Source of the DNA: Sphingomonas cremea
GTDB lineage: Bacteria; Pseudomonadota; Alphaproteobacteria; Sphingomonadales; Sphingomonadaceae
Direction of reading: 5' to 3'
DNA: 64,000 nt
NCBI RefSeq assembly: GCF_021502585.1
Contig: NZ_JAKFGM010000001.1
Coordinates: 1,054,001 to 1,118,000 of the forward strand
Part shown: positions 39,956 through 51,374 of the stretch, piece after piece
Position numbering within the stretch: position 1 is the first letter of the stretch
How the letters are laid out: each line of letters begins with the position of its first letter
Made by a program: the position numbers and the translations under genes
The notes under the pieces: model-generated
The model's input: the letters and a program-made list of their open reading frames with translations, nothing else
Database searches by the model: none
Told to the model about the DNA's origin: nothing

Positions 39956-40866
39956 CAACGGTCCCTTTCCTCGACATATTGTGCAACGGCTCGGAGCAAG
40001 TCCGCCTCCGTCCCATGATCGTGAAGATGCTCGATCGCTTGGCTGACCAGCATCGCGCACTGCCGCCGGGCGCGGTCTTCTCCGAGTAGCGAGACGAAGG
40101 TTGCCTTGCCCGCGCGTTCGTCCTTGCGCAGCCTTTTGCCTGCGGTAGCTTCGTCCCCCGCATGGTCGAGCAAGTCGTCTGCAATCTGGAAGGCGAGACC
40201 GATGTCGTGAGCGTAGCCGCGATATGGGGTGCGTGCTTCCGGCGGGAGCCGGCCCATGATGCAGGCCGCTTCGACCGCGAATTCTATCAATGCGCCGGTC
40301 TTGAGCTGCTGCAATCGCGTGATCGAACCGATGTCGAGCGCTTGCCCCTCGGCGACCAGGTCGAGCATCTGTCCGCCCGCCATTCCCCGCGGTCCCGAGG
40401 CACGCGCCATCTCCAGCACCAGTTCGGCACGAACGAATGGGTCTTCATGGGTGGCCGGGTCGGCGATGATCTCGAACGCCAAATCATGGAAACAATCGCC
40501 TGCCAGTACTGCGGTCGATTCGTCGAATGCGCGGTGAACGGTTGGCTTGCCCCGGCGAAGATCGTCATCGTCCATGCACGGAAGATCGTCATGGATCAGC
40601 GAATAGACGTGAATCGCCTCGATCGCCGCGCCGGCGCGAACGATCCGGTCCTCGGCCAGTCCGAACAGGCGGCCGGTGGCAACGGTCAGCAGCGGCCGAA
40701 GCCGCTTCCCACCGCCGAGTCCGGCGTGGCGCATGGCTTCGAACAGCCGATCGCGGCCATCGCCGGTGCCGACAAGATATCCGGAAAAAACCGCTTCGAC
40801 CTGCGCGGCGATGCGGGATGCCTCTGAGCGAAGCTCGGCCCCGGACACGCCGGTCTCAACCAGCAT
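39955..40866 (-). CDS. ispA: Polyprenyl synthetase, farnesyl-diphosphate-synthase type
   Basis: Condenses IPP with DMAPP and GPP to give C15 (possibly C20) prenyl diphosphate for quinones, carotenoids and undecaprenyl lipids. The 303-residue protein has both aspartate-rich motifs: HDDLPCMDDDDLRRGK (first) and FQIADDLLDHAGD (second), and GGKRLRPLL near residue 52. ATG 40866 overlaps the end of xseB by 11 bases, the usual xseB-ispA arrangement. The exact chain length cannot be fixed by eye. Confidence 0.92.
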   Translation of the reverse strand: MLVETGVSGAELRSEASRIAAQVEAVFSGYLVGTGDGRDRLFEAMRHAGLGGGKRLRPLLTVATGRLFGLAEDRIVRAGAAIEAIHVYSLIHDDLPCMDDDDLRRGKPTVHRAFDESTAVLAGDCFHDLAFEIIADPATHEDPFVRAELVLEMARASGPRGMAGGQMLDLVAEGQALDIGSITRLQQLKTGALIEFAVEAACIMGRLPPEARTPYRGYAHDIGLAFQIADDLLDHAGDEATAGKRLRKDERAGKATFVSLLGEDRARRQCAMLVSQAIEHLHDHGTEADLLRAVAQYVEERDR

Positions 40867-41098
40867 CGAACGGGCTCGTTCCCTCTGGCTGGCCGTCGGG
40901 ACCGAGTGCAATCTTCTCAATCCGGGCCTGCGCCGCCTTGAGGCGGGCCTCGCAATGCCGTTTCAGCCGGTCGCCGCGCTGGTAAAGCTCGATCGACTCA
41001 TCGAGGGGCGCTTGCCCCTGCTCTAGGCTGCGCACGATCTGCTCGAGCTCGGCCAGCGCCGCCTCGAAGCTCATCTGCTCGATGTCGCCCTGTTCCAT
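40856..41098 (-). CDS. xseB: Exodeoxyribonuclease VII small subunit
   Basis: Partner of XseA in degrading single-stranded DNA. The 80-residue helical protein has the typical sequence SFEAALAELEQIVRSLEQGQ and SIELYQRGDRLKRHCEARLK. It overlaps ispA, and xseA is not in the window. It begins 32 bases after the trcR stop, so the four genes from trcR to coaD may form one transcript. Confidence 0.95.
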   Translation of the reverse strand: MEQGDIEQMSFEAALAELEQIVRSLEQGQAPLDESIELYQRGDRLKRHCEARLKAAQARIEKIALGPDGQPEGTSPFDAG

Positions 41099-41130
41099 CG
41101 ATCAACTCTTGGCCTCTGCTAGGCCGCGAA

Positions 41131-41823
41131 TCAATGCTTGAACGGGTCCTTGATGCCCGGGACGATCTCGTCTGAAGTGTCGATGCCCGCTTCCCCCGCA
41201 AGCGCAGCTTCCACATCGCGGGCATGTTGCTCGCGCTCGGCACGAAGCTCCACGATCAACGCCTCGCGGTCGCTGTCCAGCCGAGTATCGGTCGGCGCCT
41301 GGGTGCCGGCCGCCTTCTGTGCCTTGGCCACCGCTGCATCCAACTCGCGCTGCGAGGTTAGGCCAAGCGTCACCGGATCCTTGGGTTGAATGTTAGCCAT
41401 GTTCCAATGGGTCCGGTCCCGGATCGCCGCGATGGTCGTCCGGGTCGTGCCGATAAGCTTGGAAATCTGGCCGTCAGAGACTTCCGGATGATTGCGGATG
41501 ATCCAGGCAATGCCGTCCGGCTTGTCCTGCCGCTTCGAAACCGGCGTATAGCGCGGGCCTTTGGTTCGGGTGACCGGGTCCGGCGCCTTATGCATCTGAA
41601 GCGCATAGTCAGGATCGGCCTGGCCGTTCTCGATCTCCTCATGAGTCAGCTCGCCCGAACGGATCGGGTCGCGCCCGGTCAACTTGGTCGCGGCAGTGTC
41701 GTCGGCGATCGCCTGTACCTCGAGCACATGCAGGCCACAGAAATCGGCGATCTGGGTGAAGCTCAACGAAGTGTTCTCGACCAGCCAGGAAGCGGTCGCA
41801 TGGGGCATGAGCGGCTGGGCCAT
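41131..41823 (-). CDS. trcR: Cell-cycle transcriptional regulator TrcR (DUF1013)
   Basis: A 230-residue protein of the DUF1013/TrcR family found across alphaproteobacteria. MPHATASWLVENTSLSFTQI and FCGLHVLEVQAIADD at the N-terminus, then GIAWIIRNHPEVSDGQISKL with IGTTRTTIAAIRDRTHWN, form helix-turn-helix segments. The C-terminus is charged and probably coiled. It is reported to interact with transcription machinery and to act in cell-cycle control. Full length and unambiguous by sequence. Confidence 0.92.
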   Translation of the reverse strand: MAQPLMPHATASWLVENTSLSFTQIADFCGLHVLEVQAIADDTAATKLTGRDPIRSGELTHEEIENGQADPDYALQMHKAPDPVTRTKGPRYTPVSKRQDKPDGIAWIIRNHPEVSDGQISKLIGTTRTTIAAIRDRTHWNMANIQPKDPVTLGLTSQRELDAAVAKAQKAAGTQAPTDTRLDSDREALIVELRAEREQHARDVEAALAGEAGIDTSDEIVPGIKDPFKH

Positions 41824-41837
41824 TTAGGTCTCCACAA

Positions 41838-41868
41838 ACAATAAGGGCCGCCCCTTCACGGAGCGGCC
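41838..41868 (-). terminator. Rho-independent terminator behind the glutathione transferase gene
   Basis: On the minus strand a 9-bp stem GGCCGCTCC/GGGGCGGCC (one T-G pair) with a 5-base loop is followed by a T-rich run CTTATTGTTTG. It lies 50 bases after the stop of the 41918-42535 gene and just before trcR, and separates the two transcripts. Confidence 0.7.
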
Positions 41869-41917
41869 AGCGTTGCCGGGCGATGTAGTCCGGCGCCGTG
41901 CGGAGAGCAAGAAGAGT

Positions 41918-42535
41918 CTAGCCGTCCAGCTCGACATGCTTTGGCATCACCATGATCCGCTCCATCCAGCGAACGATCTCGGGATAAGCCTCCAGGTCGA
42001 AATTGGCCTCGTCGGCGACGTGAGTGTAGGCAAACAAGGCAATGTCCGCGAGGCTGAACTTGTCGGCGACGAACCATTTACGTTCGGCCAAATGCTTGTC
42101 CATTAGGTCTAGGGCAGCAAGTCCCATCTCGCGCTTCGGGCTGATCTGCATGCGCTGTGCGTCGGTCAGCGCTTCCAGCCCGACAAACCGCATCCAGAAG
42201 CGCAGAGTGGCGATCGTGGGTTCATGATTATATTGCTCCCAAAACATCCACCGGAGCATGTCGGCCTGGTCGTAATGGCCGTCGGGAATGAGATCGCTGC
42301 CGTTGGCGATGTAGAAGCAGATGGCGTTGCTCTCTGTAAGAAAACGATCGCCGTCCTGTAACACCGGGATTCGGCCATTCGCACTGATATTGCTGAGGAA
42401 TTCGGGCGTCCGCGTCTCACCCTTCATGATATCGTAGCTGCGCCGTTCGAGCGGTAGCTTGAGATGCGCAGCCGTAAGTCGGATTTTGTAGCAATTCCCC
42501 GACCGCGGATCTTCGTGGAGGATAAGTCCGCTCAT
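41918..42535 (-). CDS. Glutathione S-transferase family protein
   Basis: A 205-residue protein with an N-terminal thioredoxin-like domain (GLILHEDPRSGNCYKIRLTA, NGRIPVLQDGDRFLTESNAI carrying the cis-Pro and ES motif) and an all-helical C-terminal domain. The position of the usual catalytic Ser/Cys is taken by SGNCYK near residue 12-16. It overlaps the preceding quinone oxidoreductase gene by four bases, suggesting a joint role in detoxifying electrophiles. The substrate is unknown. Confidence 0.88.
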   Translation of the reverse strand: MSGLILHEDPRSGNCYKIRLTAAHLKLPLERRSYDIMKGETRTPEFLSNISANGRIPVLQDGDRFLTESNAICFYIANGSDLIPDGHYDQADMLRWMFWEQYNHEPTIATLRFWMRFVGLEALTDAQRMQISPKREMGLAALDLMDKHLAERKWFVADKFSLADIALFAYTHVADEANFDLEAYPEIVRWMERIMVMPKHVELDG

Positions 42536-43524
42536 TCGCCGGTCACTAGCACGATCTTGCCGATATGGTCACCCGCCTCCATGCGCGCATGGGCGGCGCC
42601 GGCTTCCTCCAGCGGAAAGCTCATGTCCATTACCGGTTTCAGCCGATTGCCCTCGACATAGGGCCAGACGGTCTGGGCGATCTCGTCACGCACCATCGTC
42701 TTGAAGGAAATATCGCGGGGGCGCAGCGTCGATCCGGTCAAGGTCAAGCGGCGGCGCATGATGTCGACGATGGATATCTCCGCCGAGGGGCCACGCTGGA
42801 AGGCGATCGAGACATGGCGACCGTCGTCCGCCAAGCAGGCGAGATTGCGGGCGACGTAATCGCCGCCAACCATGTCGAGCACGACGGCGACGCCATCTTC
42901 TTCGGTCCAGCGGCGAACCGCGTCGACAAAGTCGGTTGTCTGGTAGTTGATCGCATGGGCAGCGCCCAGCTCGATCGCCGCGGCACATTTTTCGTCCGAT
43001 CCGCACGTAACGATCACTTCAAGCCCGAACAGCGTACCCAGCCTGATCGCCATTGTGCCGATCCCGCTGGTCCCGCCGTGGACGAGAACCGTGTCGCCTT
43101 CGGCGGCGAATCCGCGCTCGAACAGATTCACCCAAACGGTAAACAAGGTCTCGGGCATTGCCGCCGCCTCGCTCATCCGAAGTACTTCGGGGATCGGAAG
43201 GCAGGTTCCCGCGGGCGCGAGGCAGTAATCGGCATAGCCCCCGCCCGTGACAAGCGCGCAAATCTTGCCGCCGATGAGGTGAGTCGCGCCCTGCCCCGCT
43301 GCGACAACCGTTCCGGAAATTTCCAATCCCGGTATGTCGCTGGCGCCCGGGGGCGGCGGATAGAGCCCTTTGCGCTGAATGACGTCCGGCCGATTCACGC
43401 CTGCGGCAGCGACCTTGACCAGCACTTCGCCCTTCCCCGGACGCGGAGTCGGGCGAGATCCAAGATGCAGTTGCCCATCTTTGATCTCAACCGCTCTCAT
43501 TACGTCCGGGATGATTTCGCTCAT
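42532..43524 (-). CDS. NAD(P)H-dependent quinone oxidoreductase (zeta-crystallin/PIG3 type)
   Basis: A 330-residue medium-chain reductase without the structural zinc loop. MRAVEIKDGQLHLGSRPTPR is the N-terminus, NRPDVIQRKGLYPPPPGASD the substrate-side loop, and TVLVHGGTSGIGTMAIRLG the cofactor-binding Rossmann motif. ATG 43524 corresponds to MSEIIPDVMRA, with ATG 43500 as an alternative start. It would reduce quinones or enones with NADPH and is coupled to the glutathione transferase gene downstream. Confidence 0.9.
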   Translation of the reverse strand: MSEIIPDVMRAVEIKDGQLHLGSRPTPRPGKGEVLVKVAAAGVNRPDVIQRKGLYPPPPGASDIPGLEISGTVVAAGQGATHLIGGKICALVTGGGYADYCLAPAGTCLPIPEVLRMSEAAAMPETLFTVWVNLFERGFAAEGDTVLVHGGTSGIGTMAIRLGTLFGLEVIVTCGSDEKCAAAIELGAAHAINYQTTDFVDAVRRWTEEDGVAVVLDMVGGDYVARNLACLADDGRHVSIAFQRGPSAEISIVDIMRRRLTLTGSTLRPRDISFKTMVRDEIAQTVWPYVEGNRLKPVMDMSFPLEEAGAAHARMEAGDHIGKIVLVTGE

Positions 43525-43597
43525 TCTCGGCCCCTACGCTCAACCCGGCGCAAGCTTATTGACTTGGCGTTTGCATCGGTCAACGCTTGCCAAAGTC

Positions 43598-43795
43598 ATG
43601 GACGAAGATGATTTCTTCACGAGCAAGCCTAGCGACCCGCTGACCCTGCTCGTTCGCCAGGATCTCGGCCCCCTGTCTGTCGACGAGCTCAATGAGCGGA
43701 TCGAAGCGCTCAAGGCCGAGATCGCCAGGGTGGAACAGCATTTGGCGGATACCGCCCGCCATCGAAACGCCGCCGATGAGTTGTTCAAGCGGTAG
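43598..43795 (+). CDS. DUF1192 domain-containing small protein
   Basis: A 65-residue acidic protein, MDEDDFFTSKPSDPLTLLVR, with SVDELNERIEALKAEIARVE, a short coiled coil typical of DUF1192. This family is widespread and uncharacterised in alphaproteobacteria. ATG 43598 was chosen over a longer open frame because the upstream part is antisense to the quinone oxidoreductase. It is divergent from that gene and 77 bases before clpA. Confidence 0.85.
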   Translation: MDEDDFFTSKPSDPLTLLVRQDLGPLSVDELNERIEALKAEIARVEQHLADTARHRNAADELFKR

Positions 43796-43872
43796 CCTGA
43801 TCCTGCACTTTGCCGCTGCGCCCTTGATCGGAGCGCCCCACCTCACGACATTCAACGGGTAAGGAGACCCGA

Positions 43873-46218
<2,346 letters not shown>

Positions 46219-46236
46219 CGTCGGATAATCAAGTTT

Positions 46237-46262
46237 GGGGCCGGGATGATCAGCCCGGCCCC
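46237..46262. terminator. Strong hairpin between convergent genes
   Basis: A perfect 9-bp stem GGGGCCGGG/CCCGGCCCC with an 8-base loop lies 18 bases after clpA and two bases before the end of the convergent 46264 gene. Neither strand has a T run after it, so it may work as a Rho-assisted or bidirectional stop, or merely stabilise mRNA ends. Confidence 0.5.
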
Positions 46263-46263
46263 A

Positions 46264-47217
46264 CTACCAGAATCGGCTGAACGCAAGTGCCGGAATGACG
46301 GACGCCGGCGAATTATGCCCTTTTGGATTGATCCATACGCCAAGGAGGATTCCGGTCCTGTCGCTCCAGTTATATTCGATCGCAGGAGCAAAACCGACGT
46401 GCCGGCTTGAAGGAAAGGTCTGCTTCACTTGCGGTCCGACGCTCCCATAGCGGCCCTTGATAGTGGTTTCAGTCGTGGACTCGCGGATGACATCGAGCGC
46501 CAGCACCCATTCCTTAGTAAGGCTATATTCCACGGCTCCGATCAGCGTCGTCTTTGAGCCGGGATTGGCATGGCCGCGAAAGCCGGGACCGGTTCCATAT
46601 ACGCTTCGGCCAGTTACGTCGGAACCGTGCGGAAAGGATTTGAGGACATTGATCCTGGCTCGCAGCAGGCGACCGTTCTTGAGCAGGAAATAATGCTGAA
46701 TATTTGCACCGATCTCAGTTGCATAGGAACCGGAACCGTGACCGTCCTCTGACGGATCTAGGCGATCGTGCTTTCCGGTCGGAATCGCTTCCTGGAGCAC
46801 GATGGATACGGTCGGTATGCGATTTTCCGGCGTGAAATGGGTCAGGCGAAGCTGCGACAATAGTTTGAAGTCGCCAAGCTTTATCGTTCGGTTTGGTTGT
46901 TCCGTGCCGAGCGCGAAATTCGGCTGAAGCCCAACCGTAAAACCATTGAACAGCCCATATTGATAGAAGCCGCTCGATCCCGGGCTATGTTCGCCGCCGG
47001 AAATGACATCGAAGAAATAGGGCTCTGTGTAGAAGTGGCCTTTGGGGATCGTCTCCGCATTCGATGCAAGCATCGGCCCGGTCCAGCGAGCGGACTGCAT
47101 GGCCGCCCGATAGCGTTCCGCGGTCGCAATCTCGGCATCCGCTGACGTTGCCGCATGGGCCGGGACGGACATCGAGCATGCAAGCACGGCCCCGAAAACA
47201 CGCGGGAATGACTTCAT
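46264..47217 (-). CDS. Outer-membrane-type protein (phenol MetA-like transporter family)
   Basis: A 317-residue exported protein with a signal peptide (MKSFPRVFGAVLACSMSVPA ending in AHA). The mature part is rich in alternating hydrophobic/polar strands with aromatic ends (QYGLFNGFTVGLQPNFALGT, ATEIGANIQHYFLLKNGRLL) and ends in Phe-Trp, consistent with a beta-barrel. It resembles the PF13557 outer-membrane proteins often linked to aromatic compound degradation, but no such pathway is nearby. It stands alone, convergent with clpA. Confidence 0.65.
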   Translation of the reverse strand: MKSFPRVFGAVLACSMSVPAHAATSADAEIATAERYRAAMQSARWTGPMLASNAETIPKGHFYTEPYFFDVISGGEHSPGSSGFYQYGLFNGFTVGLQPNFALGTEQPNRTIKLGDFKLLSQLRLTHFTPENRIPTVSIVLQEAIPTGKHDRLDPSEDGHGSGSYATEIGANIQHYFLLKNGRLLRARINVLKSFPHGSDVTGRSVYGTGPGFRGHANPGSKTTLIGAVEYSLTKEWVLALDVIRESTTETTIKGRYGSVGPQVKQTFPSSRHVGFAPAIEYNWSDRTGILLGVWINPKGHNSPASVIPALAFSRFW

Positions 47218-47456
47218 CGACTAGTCTCCAAATCAATTCATCTATGGGTCGCGGTTATGCGGTCGCGGCTGTCGCGGCTTCCCGAACAGACTCGTCAAAC
47301 TCGAACATCAACTTCAACTGGGGCTCCGCAGATCGAGCCAATAGAAATCCAGCACCGAGCCATAAGTCCGACTGTGGATCGCGAAATGAATGATGGCAGC
47401 CTCTTGTGCGACGACGCCATTCTGCTTTGTTGCCGCCCGAGCAAGGGAGGTAATTC

Positions 47457-49532
47457 ATGAATCATTGGCGAGTCGCGCTGGCTGCGCTTGCGTTGGGCAC
47501 ATCGTGGACCGCAATCGCGGCCCCGGCGAATGCGCCGGATCCCAGATTCAGTGGCGGCGATCTGTTCAACCTCGCCGCTGCGTCAGATCCGCAGATAAGC
47601 CCCGATGGTCGCTCGATCGCCTATGTGCGCAGGTCGAACGACATCATGACCGACCGCGCCCGATCGTCGATCTGGCTCATCGATACGACCACCGGCGATC
47701 AGCGGCCACTGGTAGCCGGTTCGGGCAATCATATGAGCCCGCGTTGGTCGCCCGACGGCAAGCGCTTGGCCTATTATTCGACCTCCGAAGGTGGGGCTCC
47801 CCAACTGTTCGTGCGCTGGATGGACACTGGTCAGTGTGCGCGCATCACTGGACTTCCCGACAGCCCGAACGGAATCGCTTGGTCGCCTGACGGCCGGCGT
47901 ATCGCCTATTTGATGACGGTGCCGGACGAGGGCGCCAAGCTTGGATCCGCGCCGCCAAAGCCGGAGGGAGCGGAATGGGCGAAGCCATTGGAGATCATCG
48001 ACAAGGTCACATACCGCACCGATGATGGCGGCTATGTAAAGCCCGGCTTCGATCATATTTTCGTGGTGGATGCATTGGGCGGCGCACCGCGCCAGCTTAC
48101 CTTCGGCGCCTATCACGACGGCAATCCCGCATGGACGCCGGACGGTCGTGCGATCCTGTTCAGCGCGGTGCGCAAGCCTGATTGGGAGATGATCGCCAAC
48201 GATAGCGAAGTCTATCGGCTCGATGTCGACAGCGGCACCGTCAGCACGCTGACCGACCGGCGCGGGCCGGACAACGCGCCCAAGGTTTCGCCCGACGGCC
48301 GCCTCATCGCCTATGTCGGTTTCGATGATCACAAGAAGGGGTTCGAACAGGGCGACCTCTATGTGATGAACGCCGACGGCGGCGGATCGCGCCGCGTTGC
48401 CCCTGCGCTCGACCGCTCGATCGACCAATTCGAATGGGCGTCCGACGGGCATTCGATCGTGGCTTCCTATGAGGAAGCTGGATCGGTGGTGGTCAGCCGG
48501 ATCGGCCTCGACGGCCGCGTCTCCCGGATAGCCAGTGACGTGGCCGGGGGTGGCCTCGACCGGCCCTATGCCGGCGGCGGATTCAGCCTTGCCAGGAACG
48601 GAACGGTCGCATTCACGACCGACAGCGTCAGCCGGCCCCCGGATGTGGCGGTTGCGACAGGCGGCAAGGTGCGACAGTTGACGCGGCTTAACGATCTGGC
48701 CCTGTCGGGGAAGTCGTTAGGAACTTTGCGCACCCTCGCGGTTACGGCGCCGGACGGATCGCCGGTGCCTTCTTGGATCCTGCTTCCGCCTGGCTACCAG
48801 GATGGCCAGCGGGTGCCGACGATCCTGGAAATCCACGGCGGACCCTATGCCGCCTACGGACAGCATTTCTCGACGGACTATCAACTGTACGCGGCTGCTG
48901 GCTATGCGGTTCTCTACACCAACCCTCGGGGATCGACTGGCTATGGCCAGGCCTTCGCCGACGGCATCGAGAAAACCTATCCCGACAGCAATACCGCAGA
49001 CCTGTTGGCGGCTGTCGATGCCGCGGTGGGAAGCGGCATTGCCGATCCTGAAAATGTGTTTGTGACCGGCGGATCGGGCGGCGGCATTCTTACCGCCTGG
49101 CTGATCGGCAAGACGGATCGTTTTCGCGCCGCCGCATCGCAAAAGCCAGTAATCAACTGGACCAGCATGTCGCTGACCAGCGACGGGATTCAGTTCTTCG
49201 GGCCCTATTGGATGGGTGCGCTGCCGTGGGAAAATTACCAATCCTATTGGGCGCGCTCGCCGCTCAGCCTGATGGCCAATGTCAAGACGCCGACATTGGT
49301 CGTGGTCGGCGCGGAAGATTACCGCACCCCGGTTAGCGAGGCCGAGCAACTATATTCCGCGCTCAAGCTGAGAGGCGTCCCAACCATGCTGGTCAAGGTC
49401 CCCAACGCCAGCCACGGCGGGATCGCTGGGCGTCCGTCCCAATCTGCGGCGAAGGCGGCGGCAATCATCGCCTGGTTCGACAAATATCGCACCCGCAGGG
49501 AGCCGCAGACCGCGGAACGGGCGGGACAGTAA
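47457..49532 (+). CDS. Exported S9 family peptidase (prolyl oligopeptidase type)
   Basis: A 691-residue enzyme with a signal peptide (first 20-23 residues). A TolB/WD40-like beta-propeller spans about residues 30-400 with repeated SPDGxxIAY motifs, and the alpha/beta hydrolase domain follows. The nucleophile lies in VTGGSGGGILTAWL, the Asp in VVGAEDYRTP and the His in NASHGGIAGRP. Such enzymes release dipeptides or acyl amino acids in the periplasm. An M28 peptidase gene lies 74 bases downstream on the same strand. AGGGAGGT is just before the ATG. Confidence 0.92.
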   Translation: MNHWRVALAALALGTSWTAIAAPANAPDPRFSGGDLFNLAAASDPQISPDGRSIAYVRRSNDIMTDRARSSIWLIDTTTGDQRPLVAGSGNHMSPRWSPDGKRLAYYSTSEGGAPQLFVRWMDTGQCARITGLPDSPNGIAWSPDGRRIAYLMTVPDEGAKLGSAPPKPEGAEWAKPLEIIDKVTYRTDDGGYVKPGFDHIFVVDALGGAPRQLTFGAYHDGNPAWTPDGRAILFSAVRKPDWEMIANDSEVYRLDVDSGTVSTLTDRRGPDNAPKVSPDGRLIAYVGFDDHKKGFEQGDLYVMNADGGGSRRVAPALDRSIDQFEWASDGHSIVASYEEAGSVVVSRIGLDGRVSRIASDVAGGGLDRPYAGGGFSLARNGTVAFTTDSVSRPPDVAVATGGKVRQLTRLNDLALSGKSLGTLRTLAVTAPDGSPVPSWILLPPGYQDGQRVPTILEIHGGPYAAYGQHFSTDYQLYAAAGYAVLYTNPRGSTGYGQAFADGIEKTYPDSNTADLLAAVDAAVGSGIADPENVFVTGGSGGGILTAWLIGKTDRFRAAASQKPVINWTSMSLTSDGIQFFGPYWMGALPWENYQSYWARSPLSLMANVKTPTLVVVGAEDYRTPVSEAEQLYSALKLRGVPTMLVKVPNASHGGIAGRPSQSAAKAAAIIAWFDKYRTRREPQTAERAGQ

Positions 49533-49606
49533 TCCGTTCGCTTGACGGCTGACGGTCGGCGCGACCAAGGTCCGCGCCGATCCCTTTCCACCAGGAGAAC
49601 CGACAC

Positions 49607-51298
49607 GTGCGTAACCTTGCCCTGATTTCGTCGCTCGGCCTGTTGCTTGCCTCGACGCCGCTCGCTGCCCAGACCGCGACCTTCGATACGGCGAGGCTTT
49701 CGGCTCACGTCCAAACGCTGGGCTCCGACGCCTTCGAGGGACGCGCGCCGGCAACCGCAGGCGAGACAAAGACGGTTGCCTATCTTTCTGATCAGTTTGC
49801 CAAGGCGGGTTTGGAACCCGGTGGCGACATCAAGGACGGCAAACGCGTGTGGACGCAGGCGGTCCCGCTTCTCCGCTCCGAATTCGTCGCGCCGCCACAC
49901 GTCAGCATCGACATTGCGGGCAAGCCGACGGCCCTGGCGCAAGGCGACCAAATCGCGGTCCGTGCCCCGACCAACGGCGACAAGTCGATGATGATCGACA
50001 AGGCCGAGCTGGTTTTCGTCGGCTATGGAGTCAAGGCGCCCGAGCGAGGCTGGGACGATTTCAAGGGGCTCGACGCCAAGGGCAAGATCCTCGTCATGCT
50101 CGTCAATGACCCCGATTTCGAAGGTGGTGAAGGCAACTTCGGCGGCAAGGCGATGACCTACTATGGCCGTTGGACCTACAAATATGAGGAAGGTGCCCGG
50201 CAGGGTGCCGTCGGGGTATTGGTAATCCACGAGACCGAACCGGCCAGCTATGGCTGGGCAACGGTCAAGAACTCCAACACCAATGCCATGTTCGACATCG
50301 TCCGCAAGAACCCGCGGGCCGAGCATCCGTTGTTGGAAGCCTGGATTCAGCGCGATCTCGCTTCGCAGCTGTTCGCTGCTTCCGGCACCAGCTTTGAGGC
50401 GATGAAGGCCGCAGCCAAGCGGAAGGACTTCAAGCCGGTTCCCCTGAAAGCCACGCTCGACGTGCATGGCGACGCCAAGACGGAGGTTATCACCTCGCAC
50501 AACGTTGTCGGGCTGCTGCCCGGCACGGCACGGCCCGACGAGACGGTCATCTATACCGCGCACTGGGACCATCTCGGCATCGGTGAGCCGGACGCCAACG
50601 GCGATCGCATTTATAACGGCGCGATCGATAACGGCACCGGGCTTGCCCAGCTTATCGAGCAAGGTCGCTCCTTCGCGTCCGGACCGCGGACTCAACGGTC
50701 TGTCGTGTTCATGGCGGTCACGGCGGAGGAAAAGGGGCTGCTGGGCAGCGAATATTACGCCGCCAATCCGCTCTATCCGGCGGCCAAGACCGCCGGCGTG
50801 ATCAACACAGACGTCCTTGGTGTGCTTGGTCCGGCGCGCGACTTCACGATCCGCGGCAATCAAAAGTTCGGTCTGCTCGACATACTCGTCGAGGAGGGCG
50901 CAAAGCGCGGTCGTACCTATACCCCCGATCCGCACCCGGAAACCGGCGGCTTCTTCCGCTCCGACCATTTCACGCTGGCCAAGATCGGCATCCCCGCGAT
51001 GAGCTTTAAGTCCGGCGAGGACCTGGTCGACGGCGGTAGCGCGCGGGACCAAGCCTGGCAGGCCAACTACACCGCCAAGATGTATCACCAGCCGGACGAT
51101 GAGTTTTCGCCAGATTGGGATTTCACCGGGATGGCCCAGGATGCCGAGTTGCTGCACGCCGTCGGCCTGAGGCTCGCCAATAGCAACGACTGGCCCAACT
51201 GGAGCCCTGACAGTGAATTCCGCGCCGCGCGTGACGCTACGGCAAGCGAGCGAGGCGAGCCGGCCGCTGCGCCGGCCAAGCCAGGCGAGCGTGGATGA
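49607..51298 (+). CDS. Exported M28 family metallopeptidase
   Basis: A 563-residue zinc aminopeptidase. Signal peptide at 1-20 (LALISSLGLLLASTPLAAQT). A PA-like insert of about 150 residues precedes the catalytic part, where HWDHLG, then AIDNGTGLAQL, TAEEKGLLGSEYY and HPETGGFFRSDHF supply the two-zinc ligands and catalytic Glu. The start is GTG 49607, with AGGAGA about ten bases upstream. It follows the S9 peptidase gene, suggesting a peptide-scavenging pair in the envelope. Confidence 0.92.
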   Translation: MRNLALISSLGLLLASTPLAAQTATFDTARLSAHVQTLGSDAFEGRAPATAGETKTVAYLSDQFAKAGLEPGGDIKDGKRVWTQAVPLLRSEFVAPPHVSIDIAGKPTALAQGDQIAVRAPTNGDKSMMIDKAELVFVGYGVKAPERGWDDFKGLDAKGKILVMLVNDPDFEGGEGNFGGKAMTYYGRWTYKYEEGARQGAVGVLVIHETEPASYGWATVKNSNTNAMFDIVRKNPRAEHPLLEAWIQRDLASQLFAASGTSFEAMKAAAKRKDFKPVPLKATLDVHGDAKTEVITSHNVVGLLPGTARPDETVIYTAHWDHLGIGEPDANGDRIYNGAIDNGTGLAQLIEQGRSFASGPRTQRSVVFMAVTAEEKGLLGSEYYAANPLYPAAKTAGVINTDVLGVLGPARDFTIRGNQKFGLLDILVEEGAKRGRTYTPDPHPETGGFFRSDHFTLAKIGIPAMSFKSGEDLVDGGSARDQAWQANYTAKMYHQPDDEFSPDWDFTGMAQDAELLHAVGLRLANSNDWPNWSPDSEFRAARDATASERGEPAAAPAKPGERG

Positions 51299-51374
51299 AC
51301 GAAACGAATGTGCCGGCTGGTCAATTATGTTGGCGAGCCGGCCATTCATCCAATCCGAGGGAAGGAGACCCGTC

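Noticed and set aside
43796-43872. Search for clpS in front of clpA
   Set aside because: The gap is 77 bases and holds no coding frame of the needed size; clpS must be elsewhere or missing.
47218-47456. Small open frames on both strands in the 239-base gap before the S9 peptidase
   Set aside because: Two overlapping frames of 67 codons exist, neither with a convincing start site or similarity; I see nothing else there except the ribosome-binding site of the peptidase gene.
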